Source of the DNA: Clostridiaceae bacterium Marseille-Q4145
GTDB taxonomy: Bacteria > Bacillota > Clostridia > Lachnospirales > Lachnospiraceae
Length of the DNA stretch: 64,000 nucleotides
NCBI GenBank assembly: GCA_018223365.1
Contig: JAGTTP010000001.1
Coordinates: 124,001-188,000, forward strand
Direction: 5' to 3'
In this document: in pieces, positions 34,060-44,795 of the stretch
Layout: the number at the start of each line of letters is the position of its first letter
Numbering within the stretch: position 1 is the stretch's first letter
The notes under the pieces: model-generated
Told to the model about the DNA's origin: nothing
Databases searched by the model: none
The model's input: the letters and a program-made list of their open reading frames with translations, nothing else
Position numbers and translations under genes: made by a program

Positions 34060-36170
34060 TATGGTTCCTCCGTCTCATACAGATGATTTTCCGTCACAAT
34101 CCGTGTTCCCTTATCTCCGTCCCGGACCACAATATTTACAATATAACGGTCATCGACCGGATAATCCAACTTCGGAATCATAAACCTTATCTGATTTGTA
34201 TCAGAAAGAGAGGTATCATATAACATAGAGTACAATCCGTTCTCATCCTGCTGCTGCCAGGTTCCCTGGAACATCCGTTTCTTACCACTCTCTTCACTCT
34301 CCAGCCACAGAAATACACTCTTGCCTTCCAGTTCCTCCGGCGCCATATTTACCGTTCCCTCGATCACATCATATCGCTCTGCCTCCGCCGTATAAATGCG
34401 GTCCAGTGTGGCACTGTATTCCTCGTTCTCCTTCAGGCCTGACATTTTGTAATTCAGTGCAAACAGGCTGAAATTTCCAATCTGATTTACTTTGGAATAG
34501 GTAATAAAAATACCATCATAGAGATCCTGTAAGTGCAGCATCAAATGTTCCAGCATCGTATCTGCCACAAACACGGCCCGGTCGCTCTGGTAAAGAGAGG
34601 TCATAAGGTTTCTCCATCCATAAGCCTCCAGATTATCTACCACCTGGGGAGATTCTGTTTCCCAACCACCCAGCGTAAAGACATTCGTCAGATAATCCTC
34701 CGGAAGTTTTTCAAAAATGGAATAACCAAGCTCTACTCCATTGTTACTGATAGGAGCAAACGTATAATACAGATCTTTCCTTTTCGTAATCACATCATAG
34801 AGCTGCCGGAATGCCACGCTCTCCTCCGATTCCTGCAAAGAAGGCTTGCCAAGGGGCCGCACCAGCATATTCACTCCCAGCCCGGTAGTCAGAAGCACAC
34901 CTGCCATTCCAGCTGCCACAAAACGCCGGCCTTCCAGCCGCTCCTCCCATTGCCTTCCAAGTCTTTCCTGAATCGCAGACCAGACAAAGATCATAAAACA
35001 CAAAAGGCATGCTGTCACTACAATAGGAAGCACCCGATAGATCTTAATAAAGTATACATAAATTCCCAGAAGCGCTGCCCCCGGCCAGAAAACCACTATA
35101 TATCCAGTCCATTTTCTCCGTTTCAGTGAGGCAATGGGGTAGAGCCATAACAGCCATCCCAGCACGCCCAACAGGAATAATGGCTTTTTAGCCAGAATCA
35201 GCAGATAATCCAGCAAGTATTCCCACTGAAAAGGACGGTCCTTTCGGAAAGCTACGATTTCTTTGAATAATTCAGCTGTGTACCGGTCACTGTCTGCAAT
35301 AAGCCAATTTTGCAGGTTAAGCACATCCGTCCGCTTCAGCCCCAATTCTTCATACTCCGTCTGATATTCGTTCCAATCCGGGACACCATAGTCCAGAAGC
35401 TTCTGACGGGCTTTGTCATATTCCTTATAATGGGCCTCTGCACTTCCAGGTGTATAAACCAGTATATTCTCTGCCGCAATGCTTCCAAATACCAGTGCAA
35501 ATGCAGCCAGACACGGTACGCAATCACGAAGCAGAAAGCCTTTCCAGTCTTTCTTCTCCCATCCCCTCAGTAAAAGAGTAATCCAAAAGCCAAAAGCCAG
35601 AATGCTCACCATGCCAAAAGCCTGGAATCGAATCCAGCTTCCCAAAAGCAGAAAAAAAATGCCTGCCGCCATGATCAGAAATTTCTGCAGTTTTTTTTCC
35701 ACCGCAAATTTTCCATCTGGTGTTCTGCCTGCGCAGAACACCAGTACATATCCTGCCGCCGTTACAATGGCTGCTGTTTTCGTATATTGCAGTTCCACAT
35801 AAAGAGGCGACAATCCTGCCAAAACCAGCATCAGTGCCATGACCATTCCAGTCTTCTTCCATCTGGCAATCCAGGTGCAGCCAATTGCTGTCAGTGACAG
35901 AAAAATCAATCCATACATCACCAATGTATAACAGTTCCATGCCGGGAACAGCATATAGAAACATTTCAATATCCATCCAAATGCACTGTGCAGATAAATA
36001 AAATACTGCGTATAACTTCCATATGCCCCGGAGGCAATGGCCGCCAGAGTAAATTCGTCATTGGAACCATAATATGGATGCAAAAACTTTACTGCATATC
36101 CTACTGCTGCTATATGAAATATAAAAAACAGGAAAATAAGTTGTCCTGTAGAAATTCTGTTCTTCTTCAA
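34059..36170 (-). CDS. Large polytopic membrane protein, GT-C glycosyltransferase-like
   Basis: 703 residues. About a dozen hydrophobic segments occupy residues 5-430, followed by a soluble C-terminal region of about 270 residues. The first extracytoplasmic loop has an acidic SNDEFTLAA motif close to the membrane, resembling the catalytic loop of GT-C enzymes that use polyprenol-linked sugars. I do not recognise a named family. The TTG at 36170 is preferred because GAGAGG sits 7 bases upstream, whereas an earlier GTG at 36212 falls in the ilvC terminator. It is followed by an acyltransferase with one-base overlap, which supports a glycan-modifying role. Confidence 0.65.
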   Translation of the reverse strand: MKKNRISTGQLIFLFFIFHIAAVGYAVKFLHPYYGSNDEFTLAAIASGAYGSYTQYFIYLHSAFGWILKCFYMLFPAWNCYTLVMYGLIFLSLTAIGCTWIARWKKTGMVMALMLVLAGLSPLYVELQYTKTAAIVTAAGYVLVFCAGRTPDGKFAVEKKLQKFLIMAAGIFFLLLGSWIRFQAFGMVSILAFGFWITLLLRGWEKKDWKGFLLRDCVPCLAAFALVFGSIAAENILVYTPGSAEAHYKEYDKARQKLLDYGVPDWNEYQTEYEELGLKRTDVLNLQNWLIADSDRYTAELFKEIVAFRKDRPFQWEYLLDYLLILAKKPLFLLGVLGWLLWLYPIASLKRRKWTGYIVVFWPGAALLGIYVYFIKIYRVLPIVVTACLLCFMIFVWSAIQERLGRQWEERLEGRRFVAAGMAGVLLTTGLGVNMLVRPLGKPSLQESEESVAFRQLYDVITKRKDLYYTFAPISNNGVELGYSIFEKLPEDYLTNVFTLGGWETESPQVVDNLEAYGWRNLMTSLYQSDRAVFVADTMLEHLMLHLQDLYDGIFITYSKVNQIGNFSLFALNYKMSGLKENEEYSATLDRIYTAEAERYDVIEGTVNMAPEELEGKSVFLWLESEESGKKRMFQGTWQQQDENGLYSMLYDTSLSDTNQIRFMIPKLDYPVDDRYIVNIVVRDGDKGTRIVTENHLYETEEP

Positions 36171-36200
36171 CCTTATTCCTCTCACAATGAAAATAATGTA

Positions 36201-36250
36201 AAAAACCGCCACAGACGGAGTACACGCAGGTGCTCCGTGCCGTAGCGGCC
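36201..36250 (-). terminator. ilvC terminator
   Basis: Minus strand imperfect stem CCGCTACGGCACGGAG ... CTCCGTCTGTGGCGG followed by TTTTTT, 10 bases after the ilvC stop. Confidence 0.8.
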
Positions 36251-36259
36251 TCTAAAATC

Positions 36260-37848
<1,589 letters not shown>

Positions 37849-37893
37849 CTATACCCCTGCTTTCTGTCTGTAATTCAAATCTTATATCATCAC

Positions 37894-37922
37894 ATTTTAT
37901 CAATGATACATAGCTTTGTCAA
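37894..37922 (-). promoter_or_regulatory. ilvNC promoter
   Basis: Minus strand TTGACA (37917-37922), 17-base spacer, TAAAAT (37894-37899). The -35 overlaps the stop of the second CotH-like gene. Confidence 0.8.
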
Positions 37923-39514
37923 TTATTGATCGTCAAATCCGCCAAATAATTATCAAGAAAAGTAAATCTTGTATCAATATAGGCTTCAATCTCCGTCGTG
38001 CCTTCCACATTCTCACTGTCCGGCCAGCGCGCCGTGTCCCTTCCAAATGCACCGGATTCCACCAGATATTTCATCTGTTCCCGGGCATATGATTTCCAGT
38101 AATCTTCCGTCAGAAAATCTGCTCTCCAACTGTCCCATGTTGTTTTCATATCCTCCGGGAGTGCAGTATCAAAGGCCTGCATATTCCGGAACACCTCTTC
38201 GTTCAGCCATCGAGTCGTTAATTCAGGATTGTAACGGATATTCTTAATATCCTTGTCCTCTCCCTGTTCAAAATCATCTCCCCAGGAATAGTTCTGGTCC
38301 CAAGGGATTCGGCGAATCGTAAAAGTACCGTCTGCATGCATCTCGGTACTGTAAAAAATATTTTTGAACCGGTTATCCATACCTGCAATGGCATTGTAAT
38401 AGAGGTCGTAGTTAATAAAATTCTGCCGGTCAATACAACGGTAGAGTGTCGCAAGATCCGACTCTGACTCCATATTGTAACCGCTGTTCCAGAATGTCTG
38501 AAAGGGTGTCCAGATTCCATCATACCAGTCTTTTCCACCCTTTTTAATATTAATTCCACCGCAGGAGAAAGACTGGGATGCATTGCTCTCCGCAAAAAGA
38601 TCATCATCCGGCCACTCATCATTTCCCACTTTGTAGATCAGATCTTTGGTTTTGTCAAGATTTAAGGATTTATAATCCGTGGGTTCCACCAACCCGTAAA
38701 GTCCCTGATACTCTCCATTCAATATCAATTCCACATATTCCATCTTACAGCCGGCATCCGTCTTCGTCTCCGTCCGGTCCGCAATCTGGTTCCACAATTC
38801 AATAGACAGCTTATCACGCAGTTTGCTCCGGTCAGAATACATAGCCTTCAGCTGCCAGTTATTGTCCTTACGCATACCAAGGAGGGACTCTTTTCGGTCT
38901 GTACTTCCATCATCATTCAGAAGATCCAGGCGGTAGCCAATCTTTTCAAACCGCTTGCTGGCATTTCCACGGATATTATAATAAGCATGGCTATCCAGCA
39001 CATCATATTCACCAGAAGGAGCAAAGACCGGATCCAGCAGCCGGATGGTGGTGCCATCCTCTCCCATAGTTCCGTCAATGCTCAGCATCGGCATTCCGGT
39101 AAACAGCACCGGTATTTCCGCATATTCCGAGTCCGTGTATACCAGGCAATAGAAAACTGTTCCCTCTTGAATAGACTGATTCAGATCCTGGAATCCATCA
39201 TTTTCTTCAAATGCAGCAGAGACCTCCTGACCGTCCACCTGGGCGGTCAGGACACCTTTCCAGTATCCTTCCGACAGGCTCTGGGAAATATAATACCGCC
39301 CTTCTGTCTGTTCCCAGGCAGCTTCCACTCCATTGACAAAAAGCTTCGCTCTGGAAGGATCCACCATCTCTGTCCGTTTATTCTGGATTTTCTGATAAGC
39401 CTGCTCCGATATTCTGGAGACATCCATCACCGAAGACGTATGATGCATGGCTGCCGCCCACACAAAGATGCAGAATATCAGAACACTGCTTAGTAATACT
39501 ATTTTTTTCTTCAT
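37919..39514 (-). CDS. CotH kinase-family protein (second copy)
   Basis: 531 residues with an N-terminal anchor or signal segment (about 5-22). The CotH domain is clear: HAYYNIRGNASKRFEKIGYRL, KESLLGMRKDNNWQLKAMYS then DRSKLRDKLSIELW, the substrate-lobe EYVELILNGEYQGLYGLVEP, and IRRIPWDQNYSWGDDF with the metal-binding Asp. It is better conserved than the copy at 14.1-15.9 kb and lacks the hexosaminidase-like module. It starts 2 bases after the methyltransferase-family gene, so both share a message. An extracytoplasmic protein kinase or structural envelope role is inferred from the family. Confidence 0.85.
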   Translation of the reverse strand: MKKKIVLLSSVLIFCIFVWAAAMHHTSSVMDVSRISEQAYQKIQNKRTEMVDPSRAKLFVNGVEAAWEQTEGRYYISQSLSEGYWKGVLTAQVDGQEVSAAFEENDGFQDLNQSIQEGTVFYCLVYTDSEYAEIPVLFTGMPMLSIDGTMGEDGTTIRLLDPVFAPSGEYDVLDSHAYYNIRGNASKRFEKIGYRLDLLNDDGSTDRKESLLGMRKDNNWQLKAMYSDRSKLRDKLSIELWNQIADRTETKTDAGCKMEYVELILNGEYQGLYGLVEPTDYKSLNLDKTKDLIYKVGNDEWPDDDLFAESNASQSFSCGGINIKKGGKDWYDGIWTPFQTFWNSGYNMESESDLATLYRCIDRQNFINYDLYYNAIAGMDNRFKNIFYSTEMHADGTFTIRRIPWDQNYSWGDDFEQGEDKDIKNIRYNPELTTRWLNEEVFRNMQAFDTALPEDMKTTWDSWRADFLTEDYWKSYAREQMKYLVESGAFGRDTARWPDSENVEGTTEIEAYIDTRFTFLDNYLADLTINN

Positions 39515-39516
39515 AC

Positions 39517-40389
39517 TTACAGATTCTTCTTCACATCAGCAATATATTCCGGAGTTGTCCCACAGCATCCGCCGATAACAGATGCTCCGCAGTCTCTCAG
39601 ATGAAGCAGGTGTCGTGTAAATTCTTCTTTCTTCATACTGTAAACAGCCTCTCCGGTCTCTGTAATGGTCGGCATACCGGCATTGGGTTTTGCCACCACC
39701 GGGATGGATACGGTTTCATGAAGCTGACTGATAACCGCAGATAACTGATCCGGCCCGACAGAACAGTTAACCCCCACTGCAGCTGCCCCCATGGCTTCCA
39801 TAGTCGCAGCTGCTTCAAATACGGTACCGCCAAAATAAAGGGTGCCGTCTCCTTCACAGGTGAAGGAAATAATAAGTGGAAGATCACAAACCTCCCTTGC
39901 CGCATCACAGATTACAGTTGCTTCATCCTGAGACAACAGGGTTTCTGCCACCAGAAGGTCCACTCCTGCCTCTGCCAACAGCGTAATCTGTTCCTTGTAG
40001 ATCTCCATCATACTGTCATAAGTCATGGGACCATAAGGCTCCAGTCCTTTTCCGGTCGTGGACATGTCACCGGCAATCAGCACCCGGTCTCCGACATTCG
40101 CTTTGGTCCGCTTTACCAGTTCCCGGTTCAGGACCTCCACATTTGCTTCCAGTCCCATACCTTTCAGGGTCTCTCTGTTGGCACCGAAGGTCGGGGCATA
40201 GATGACCATCGATCCGGCATCCGCATATTCTCTCTGCAGACGGGCAATCTCTTCCGGATGTTCATAGACCCACTGCTCTGTGCTGACACCTACCGGCATT
40301 CCCATCTTTCTCAAACAGGAACCGGTTCCTCCATCCAGAAGCACCGGTCCTTTCTCTTCTACTAATACGCGAAATTCTTCTCTGGTCAT
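39517..40389 (-). CDS. Homocysteine S-methyltransferase family protein
   Basis: 290 residues forming the Pfam S-methyl_trans barrel. Zinc-thiolate residues are present: Cys in AVGVNCSVGPDQ and the pair in SVIGGCCGTTPEYI near the C-terminus. LLDGGTGSCLRKMG opens the barrel. It could transfer methyl groups to homocysteine or act as the N-terminal half of a split MetH, but no cobalamin domain is adjacent. The ATG at 40389 is preferred with GAGG 9 bases upstream over a TTG that overlaps the previous stop. It lies between a small membrane gene and the CotH-like gene. Confidence 0.85.
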   Translation of the reverse strand: MTREEFRVLVEEKGPVLLDGGTGSCLRKMGMPVGVSTEQWVYEHPEEIARLQREYADAGSMVIYAPTFGANRETLKGMGLEANVEVLNRELVKRTKANVGDRVLIAGDMSTTGKGLEPYGPMTYDSMMEIYKEQITLLAEAGVDLLVAETLLSQDEATVICDAAREVCDLPLIISFTCEGDGTLYFGGTVFEAAATMEAMGAAAVGVNCSVGPDQLSAVISQLHETVSIPVVAKPNAGMPTITETGEAVYSMKKEEFTRHLLHLRDCGASVIGGCCGTTPEYIADVKKNL

Positions 40390-40400
40390 TTTATTCTGCC

Positions 40401-40802
40401 TCAACTTTCCTTGTCTTTTTTCTTCTTTCTCTCCGGATCATGGCACAATACTTTCAAAATCAATGCTGCTCCTCCGAACATCAGAACCAGCATAATCAAA
40501 TAATTATACAGACTGGTATAACGGAACACAAACTCTGTTCCCGCAATGACAGATGCCACAATCATCAAAAATCCGGCTCCTGTCAAGAGTTTTGCCCCAA
40601 ATGAATCGGTATTTACGCAAATCCAGATTACGCCAACAATAAATGGCACTACCACTAATCCACCGTTCAGCCGCATACCGCCAAGTCTTAGGCTATAAAA
40701 TGCTGTATGTACCGCCACACTGGATAAGAACCAGTAACCACCAGATACTAACATTGCAAGTCCGATCAAAAACTGTGCCAAAGGATTTCCTTTCTGTTTC
40801 AT
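40401..40802 (-). CDS. Small membrane protein of the PspA/SPFH cluster
   Basis: 133 residues with four hydrophobic segments and a lysine-rich cytoplasmic tail (ERKKKKDKES). No named family recognised. It follows the SPFH gene by 13 bases and precedes the methyltransferase-family gene with a near overlap. In Bacillus, the comparable ydjFGHI cluster also mixes PspA, zinc-ribbon and SPFH proteins with an unassigned one (YdjH), so a membrane-stress role is possible. Confidence 0.65.
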   Translation of the reverse strand: MKQKGNPLAQFLIGLAMLVSGGYWFLSSVAVHTAFYSLRLGGMRLNGGLVVVPFIVGVIWICVNTDSFGAKLLTGAGFLMIVASVIAGTEFVFRYTSLYNYLIMLVLMFGGAALILKVLCHDPERKKKKDKES

Positions 40803-40815
40803 ATCATTCTCCTTC

Positions 40816-41808
40816 TTACATTAGTTTTTTGCCGCAGTTCGGACAAAACTTCATCCCCTCTGTCTTTGTACCGCATTCCGGACAGAATTTGCATCCGCCT
40901 GCCGGGGCTGCCGCACTGTCGGAAGAAGCCGGAGCCGCCTGCTGCTGTGCCTGCTGACCTGCAAAATTCTGCTGCATCTGACCTGCCATCTGCTGTCCCA
41001 TCATCATTCCCATGGCCATCCCTGCCATATCAGATGCAGTACGTCCACCGCCATTTCCATTTGCCATAGCGTCCAGCATGGACATCTGCTGATAACGTCC
41101 CATATCACCGACAACACTCTGGGACGCCGTCTTGGTTACCATCTTCTGGATCTCCTCCGGGTAGGTGAAGCTGGAAATGTTAAAGATTGTGATACTGATG
41201 CCGATCTTCATCATTTCCATATCCAGATCTTCCTGAATTCCTTTTGCAATGTCAAAGGAATTGGCCTGCAGATTGAACATGTCCTTGCCTTCTCTTACAA
41301 TCCATTTCATCAGCAGCTGATCCAGCATGGAAGTGACACGTTCTTTTACGTCGTCAATGGTGAACTGCTGTTTCACACCTGCAATCTTCTCAATCAATGC
41401 CGCATGGTCGCTGATCTTACAACAGAAGGTTCCAAACGCACGAATCGGCATACCTGCAGGAAGTCCCGGCGCCGGAATGTTAATAGGATTCTTGGTTCCC
41501 CATTTCACCGTCACCTCTTTGGTATTGATAAACAGTACTTCCGCACGAATACCGCTGTTAAATCCAAATTTGAACCCTTTCAGTGTGGAAAGGAACGGGA
41601 TGATCTCAGATTCAATATCAAAACTTCCCTCGTCGGTGAAAATACCTTCTACCTTTCCATTATACAGGAAAATCGCATCCTGACCCGGACGGATAATCAG
41701 ACGGCTACCTTTCTTAATTTCTCGGTTGCTCCATTTCCAGAATAATACATCATCCCTGTATTCTTCCCACTCTACCACATTGGCAAACTGATTTCCAAAT
41801 AAACCCAT
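40816..41808 (-). CDS. SPFH-domain protein with C-terminal zinc ribbon (YdjI-like)
   Basis: 330 residues. An SPFH/band-7-like domain occupies most of the chain (LIIRPGQDAIFLYNGKVEGIF, FGTFCCKISDHAALIEKI), then a Gln/Met/Ala-rich low-complexity linker (about 245-300) and a rubredoxin-like zinc ribbon CKFCPECGTKTEGMKFCPNCG, with four CxxC cysteines. It matches the YdjI-type virion core/SPFH family of Firmicutes. YdjI-like proteins are thought to help PspA at the membrane. It starts 3 bases after the zinc-ribbon membrane protein. Confidence 0.82.
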   Translation of the reverse strand: MGLFGNQFANVVEWEEYRDDVLFWKWSNREIKKGSRLIIRPGQDAIFLYNGKVEGIFTDEGSFDIESEIIPFLSTLKGFKFGFNSGIRAEVLFINTKEVTVKWGTKNPINIPAPGLPAGMPIRAFGTFCCKISDHAALIEKIAGVKQQFTIDDVKERVTSMLDQLLMKWIVREGKDMFNLQANSFDIAKGIQEDLDMEMMKIGISITIFNISSFTYPEEIQKMVTKTASQSVVGDMGRYQQMSMLDAMANGNGGGRTASDMAGMAMGMMMGQQMAGQMQQNFAGQQAQQQAAPASSDSAAAPAGGCKFCPECGTKTEGMKFCPNCGKKLM

Positions 41809-41811
41809 AAT

Positions 41812-42972
41812 TTATGATACCTCCTGTACCCATGTGTATTCTACAGACGTCAGTTCCTCCGCCTCATATTCGCAGACCATTTCTGTCTTATTTTCCTTCA
41901 ATCCGTAATCTTCCTCGTCGCCAGATGTTGCCAGGAAGAACATACCAATAATTGCCAGTACCAGAAGGATTATCAATGTAATCTTCGCTACACTCTTCGG
42001 ATACTCGCCCTTCACCCGCCCGGTCTGTCCATTAATCAGCACCGTATAGGTCTTGTTTTTATATCGATAAGCAGTGGAATAGACTGGAAGCAACACGTGC
42101 TTATAGGTTTCTGCATCATAATGCTCATCCATGCGAATACTTCGCACATGATCATAACGCCGCAACACATCCTGCTCTACCATATTATAAAGGGCTGCAC
42201 TCATTCTTGTTCTTGCCGCGCGGTGCGCATCCTTCAGGTCCACTGTATAAATTTCCGAACTGTATCCGGAAAGATAGTCCGGAGAATAAGCCGGAATATC
42301 CTTGGTATTAAAAGGTTCAATTCCCTCTATAAGACTTTCTGACAAATGGGTAGATGCATGGATCAGCACATCATCAAAGAAATGACTGATATGTCCCCTC
42401 ACCGGATACCAGTCTGTCACCACTTCCGTATAGGTCTTTCCGTCCTTGTCCTTTCGCGTTACCTGTCGGTCCCGTCCACCTTCTGCGCGGTAATTCACAT
42501 CAGCGTCTGCATCAAATGTCCAGTAGGGAATATAGATGCCCTGCAGTTTATCCTGCTGATACAGGTGTTTTAACTCTCCAGGAGCCAGCCATCTGCCTTT
42601 CATCCATTTACGGAAGCACTCTCCTACCTTGTTTTTGTCAATTTGGAAAGGGACAACTCCATCGGGTCGAATGCCAGCAATCTGTTTATCTGCCAGTACA
42701 AAAGGTGTGCCGCAATACGGGCAGTCTTTTGCCGTGCTGGTTGCCTCCACTTCCACCATCGCTCCGCAGGATGGACACTGCATGGTGGATGATTTCTTTT
42801 CTCCTGCCTTCACCGTTCTTTTTGCATAATCTGTCAGCTTATGTTCCTTTACCGTCTGACGGTTTGCCTTAATTTTTTCTTCTGTCCCGCAGTTCGGACA
42901 TTTCAAAGACTGAGTGGACACATCAAATTCCATGACGCCACCACAGTTTTTACAATAGTAGATTTCTCCCAC
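41812..42972 (-). CDS. Zinc-ribbon membrane protein (YdjG-like)
   Basis: 386 residues. Two N-terminal zinc ribbons (CKNCGG...CPNCGTEE and CPSCGAMVE...CPYCGTPF, within the first 85 residues) resemble TFIIB-type ribbons. A central domain contains IYIPYWTFDADADVNYRAEG and WYPVRGHISHFFDDV, and one C-terminal membrane helix (about 331-350) is followed by an acidic tail outside. This is the arrangement of Bacillus YdjG. It lies between the PspA-like and SPFH genes, suggesting it recruits them to the membrane. Confidence 0.78.
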   Translation of the reverse strand: MGEIYYCKNCGGVMEFDVSTQSLKCPNCGTEEKIKANRQTVKEHKLTDYAKRTVKAGEKKSSTMQCPSCGAMVEVEATSTAKDCPYCGTPFVLADKQIAGIRPDGVVPFQIDKNKVGECFRKWMKGRWLAPGELKHLYQQDKLQGIYIPYWTFDADADVNYRAEGGRDRQVTRKDKDGKTYTEVVTDWYPVRGHISHFFDDVLIHASTHLSESLIEGIEPFNTKDIPAYSPDYLSGYSSEIYTVDLKDAHRAARTRMSAALYNMVEQDVLRRYDHVRSIRMDEHYDAETYKHVLLPVYSTAYRYKNKTYTVLINGQTGRVKGEYPKSVAKITLIILLVLAIIGMFFLATSGDEEDYGLKENKTEMVCEYEAEELTSVEYTWVQEVS

Positions 42973-43004
42973 GGTCTTTCCTCTCGCGTTTTATTTCTGT
43001 ACAG

Positions 43005-43037
43005 AAACTGCCGCAAAGACATTCTCTGCGGCAGTTT
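43005..43037 (-). other. Hairpin between pspA-like and zinc-ribbon genes
   Basis: Perfect 11-bp stem AAACTGCCGCA / TGCGGCAGTTT with an 11-base loop between the two genes. Only three T's lie in the stem and no T-tract follows, so partial termination or mRNA processing is more likely than full stop. Confidence 0.6.
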
Positions 43038-43042
43038 GATTC

Positions 43043-43726
43043 TTATAATCCCATTTTTGCTTTCAGTGCAGCCAGCTCATCATCCACTGCAGAGCCAGCT
43101 CCGTCATCATCATATTTTGCCGCAAGACTGTCAATATCGTCTTCTTTTTCTGCATTCAGTTCAGCCATCGCATTGGCCTGATCCAGCATACGGTCTGCTT
43201 TTTCTTCCATTTTCGCAAATGCAGACATGTTATTCTGTGCGCCTGCTGCAGAATTTCCGATTTTATTCAGTCTCTCCTGTGTCTTGGCAACTGCCATCTT
43301 TGCCTTGATCGCATCTTTTCTGGCATTCAGATCATTGATGTCTTTCACCAGTTTATCATGCATCTCATGCATCTTCTCTGCATTGCCATGGGCAAGATCA
43401 TAAGATTTCTGCAGAGCATCCTGCTTGGATACAAGCTGCTGTTTTTTCTCCAAGAACTGACGGGCATCGTTGTCATTTCCCGCAACAATCGCTTTCTCTG
43501 CATAACGCTGCATCTTTGCAATCTCTTCATTGCACTCATCCAGCTGGCGTTTGCATTTTGTCTCCTCTGCCATAACAGCAGCAGTCTCGGCTTTTACCTT
43601 TCCCAGATCACTTTCCAGATTCCGCAGATACTGATCCACCATCTTTTCCGGATCCTCTGCCTTGTCCAGTAACGCATTCAGGTTCGCAGACATAATATCC
43701 CCAAATCTTTTCATAATTCCTGCCAT
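43043..43726 (-). CDS. PspA/IM30-family membrane stress protein (YdjF-like)
   Basis: 227 residues, almost all alpha-helical coiled coil after the membrane-binding N-terminal helix MAGIMKRFGDIMSANLNALL. LDKAEDPEKMVDQYLRNLE is the family signature. PspA/IM30 proteins polymerise on damaged membranes and limit proton leakage. The ATG at 43726 has GGAGG 8 bases upstream; an ATG overlapping that site is rejected. It heads the group PspA - zinc-ribbon - SPFH - small membrane protein, and follows gpsA by 31 bases, so it might also receive transcription from the der-plsY-gpsA set. Confidence 0.9.
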   Translation of the reverse strand: MAGIMKRFGDIMSANLNALLDKAEDPEKMVDQYLRNLESDLGKVKAETAAVMAEETKCKRQLDECNEEIAKMQRYAEKAIVAGNDNDARQFLEKKQQLVSKQDALQKSYDLAHGNAEKMHEMHDKLVKDINDLNARKDAIKAKMAVAKTQERLNKIGNSAAGAQNNMSAFAKMEEKADRMLDQANAMAELNAEKEDDIDSLAAKYDDDGAGSAVDDELAALKAKMGL

Positions 43727-43757
43727 TCCCTTGTCCTCCTTCATGTGAGTAAATTAT

Positions 43758-44768
43758 TTATTTCCATGGCAGTTCCGGATGCTCAATCTTCTTATCTCTG
43801 AGCATCAGATCCGCCAGGGCTTCCCTTGCCGGTTTATCTTCAAAGAGCACTTTATTGACTTCCTGTACAATCGGCATATCAATTCCATATTTTTCTGCCA
43901 GTGTCTTTGCTGCTTTTGCAGAATTGACACCTTCCACTACCATCTTCACTTCATCCATGGCTTCCTGCATCGTCTTCCCCTGACCGATGAGAATACCTGC
44001 CCGTCGGTTCCGGCTGTGCATGGATGCACAGGTAACAATAAGATCACCGATTCCTGTCAGACCGTTAAAGGTCTCGATATGTCCGCCCATGGCCACACCC
44101 AGACGGCTCATCTCCGCAATTCCTCTGGTGATCAGTGCTGCCTTGGTATTGTCCCCACAGCCAAGTCCATCTGCAGCTCCTGCCGCCAGCGCAATGACAT
44201 TTTTCAATGCACCCCCCAGTTCAATGCCTAACATATCCGGACTGGTATAAACACGAAATACCTTATTCATAAAGAGATTCTGAATATACTCCGCTGTCTC
44301 CCGGTCTTTTGCTCCTGCTACCACAGTGGTAGGAATGTCTCTTCCCACTTCTTCCGCATGGCTCGGTCCGGACAGAACTGCTGCCCGGCATTGTGGAATC
44401 TCCTGCGCAATCACATCTGTCAGGATCATCAGTGTACTTTCTTCAATTCCCTTGGACACATCCACAATAAGCTGTCCCGCTGCCACGTACGGCGCCATTT
44501 TTTTTGCCATGCTGCGGATGGACGGGGATGCCGTTGCCAGTACAAGAATATCTTTTCCCTCTACGGTCTGTTCCAGATCCGTAGTACATAGAATGTCATC
44601 CGGAAGTTTTACCCCCGGAAGCTTTGACTTGTTTTCCCGCTCCTCTCTGAGCATGCGGGATTCTTCTTCCCGTCTGGACCACAACGTCACTTCATGTCCG
44701 TTTTTGCTTAAGACTCTCGCCAGAGCTGTTCCCCAGCTTCCTGAGCCGATGACTCCTGCTTTTGCCAT
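43758..44768 (-). CDS. gpsA: Glycerol-3-phosphate dehydrogenase [NAD(P)+]
   Basis: 336 residues. It reduces dihydroxyacetone phosphate to sn-glycerol-3-phosphate for phospholipids. The cofactor loop is GVIGSGSWGTALA (GxGxxG at 8-13). LSGPSHAEEVGRDIPT, the catalytic-lysine region GGALKNVIALAAG and GLTGIGDLIVTC follow as expected. Typical neighbours: plsY 27 bases upstream uses its product, and der precedes that. No unusual feature. Confidence 0.96.
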   Translation of the reverse strand: MAKAGVIGSGSWGTALARVLSKNGHEVTLWSRREEESRMLREERENKSKLPGVKLPDDILCTTDLEQTVEGKDILVLATASPSIRSMAKKMAPYVAAGQLIVDVSKGIEESTLMILTDVIAQEIPQCRAAVLSGPSHAEEVGRDIPTTVVAGAKDRETAEYIQNLFMNKVFRVYTSPDMLGIELGGALKNVIALAAGAADGLGCGDNTKAALITRGIAEMSRLGVAMGGHIETFNGLTGIGDLIVTCASMHSRNRRAGILIGQGKTMQEAMDEVKMVVEGVNSAKAAKTLAEKYGIDMPIVQEVNKVLFEDKPAREALADLMLRDKKIEHPELPWK

Positions 44769-44795
44769 AGCTCAATCTCCTCTCCGCCAAAACCA

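Noticed and set aside
36171..36212. GTG start for the large membrane protein
   Set aside because: It falls within the ilvC terminator hairpin and lacks a ribosome site; TTG at 36170 has GAGAGG.
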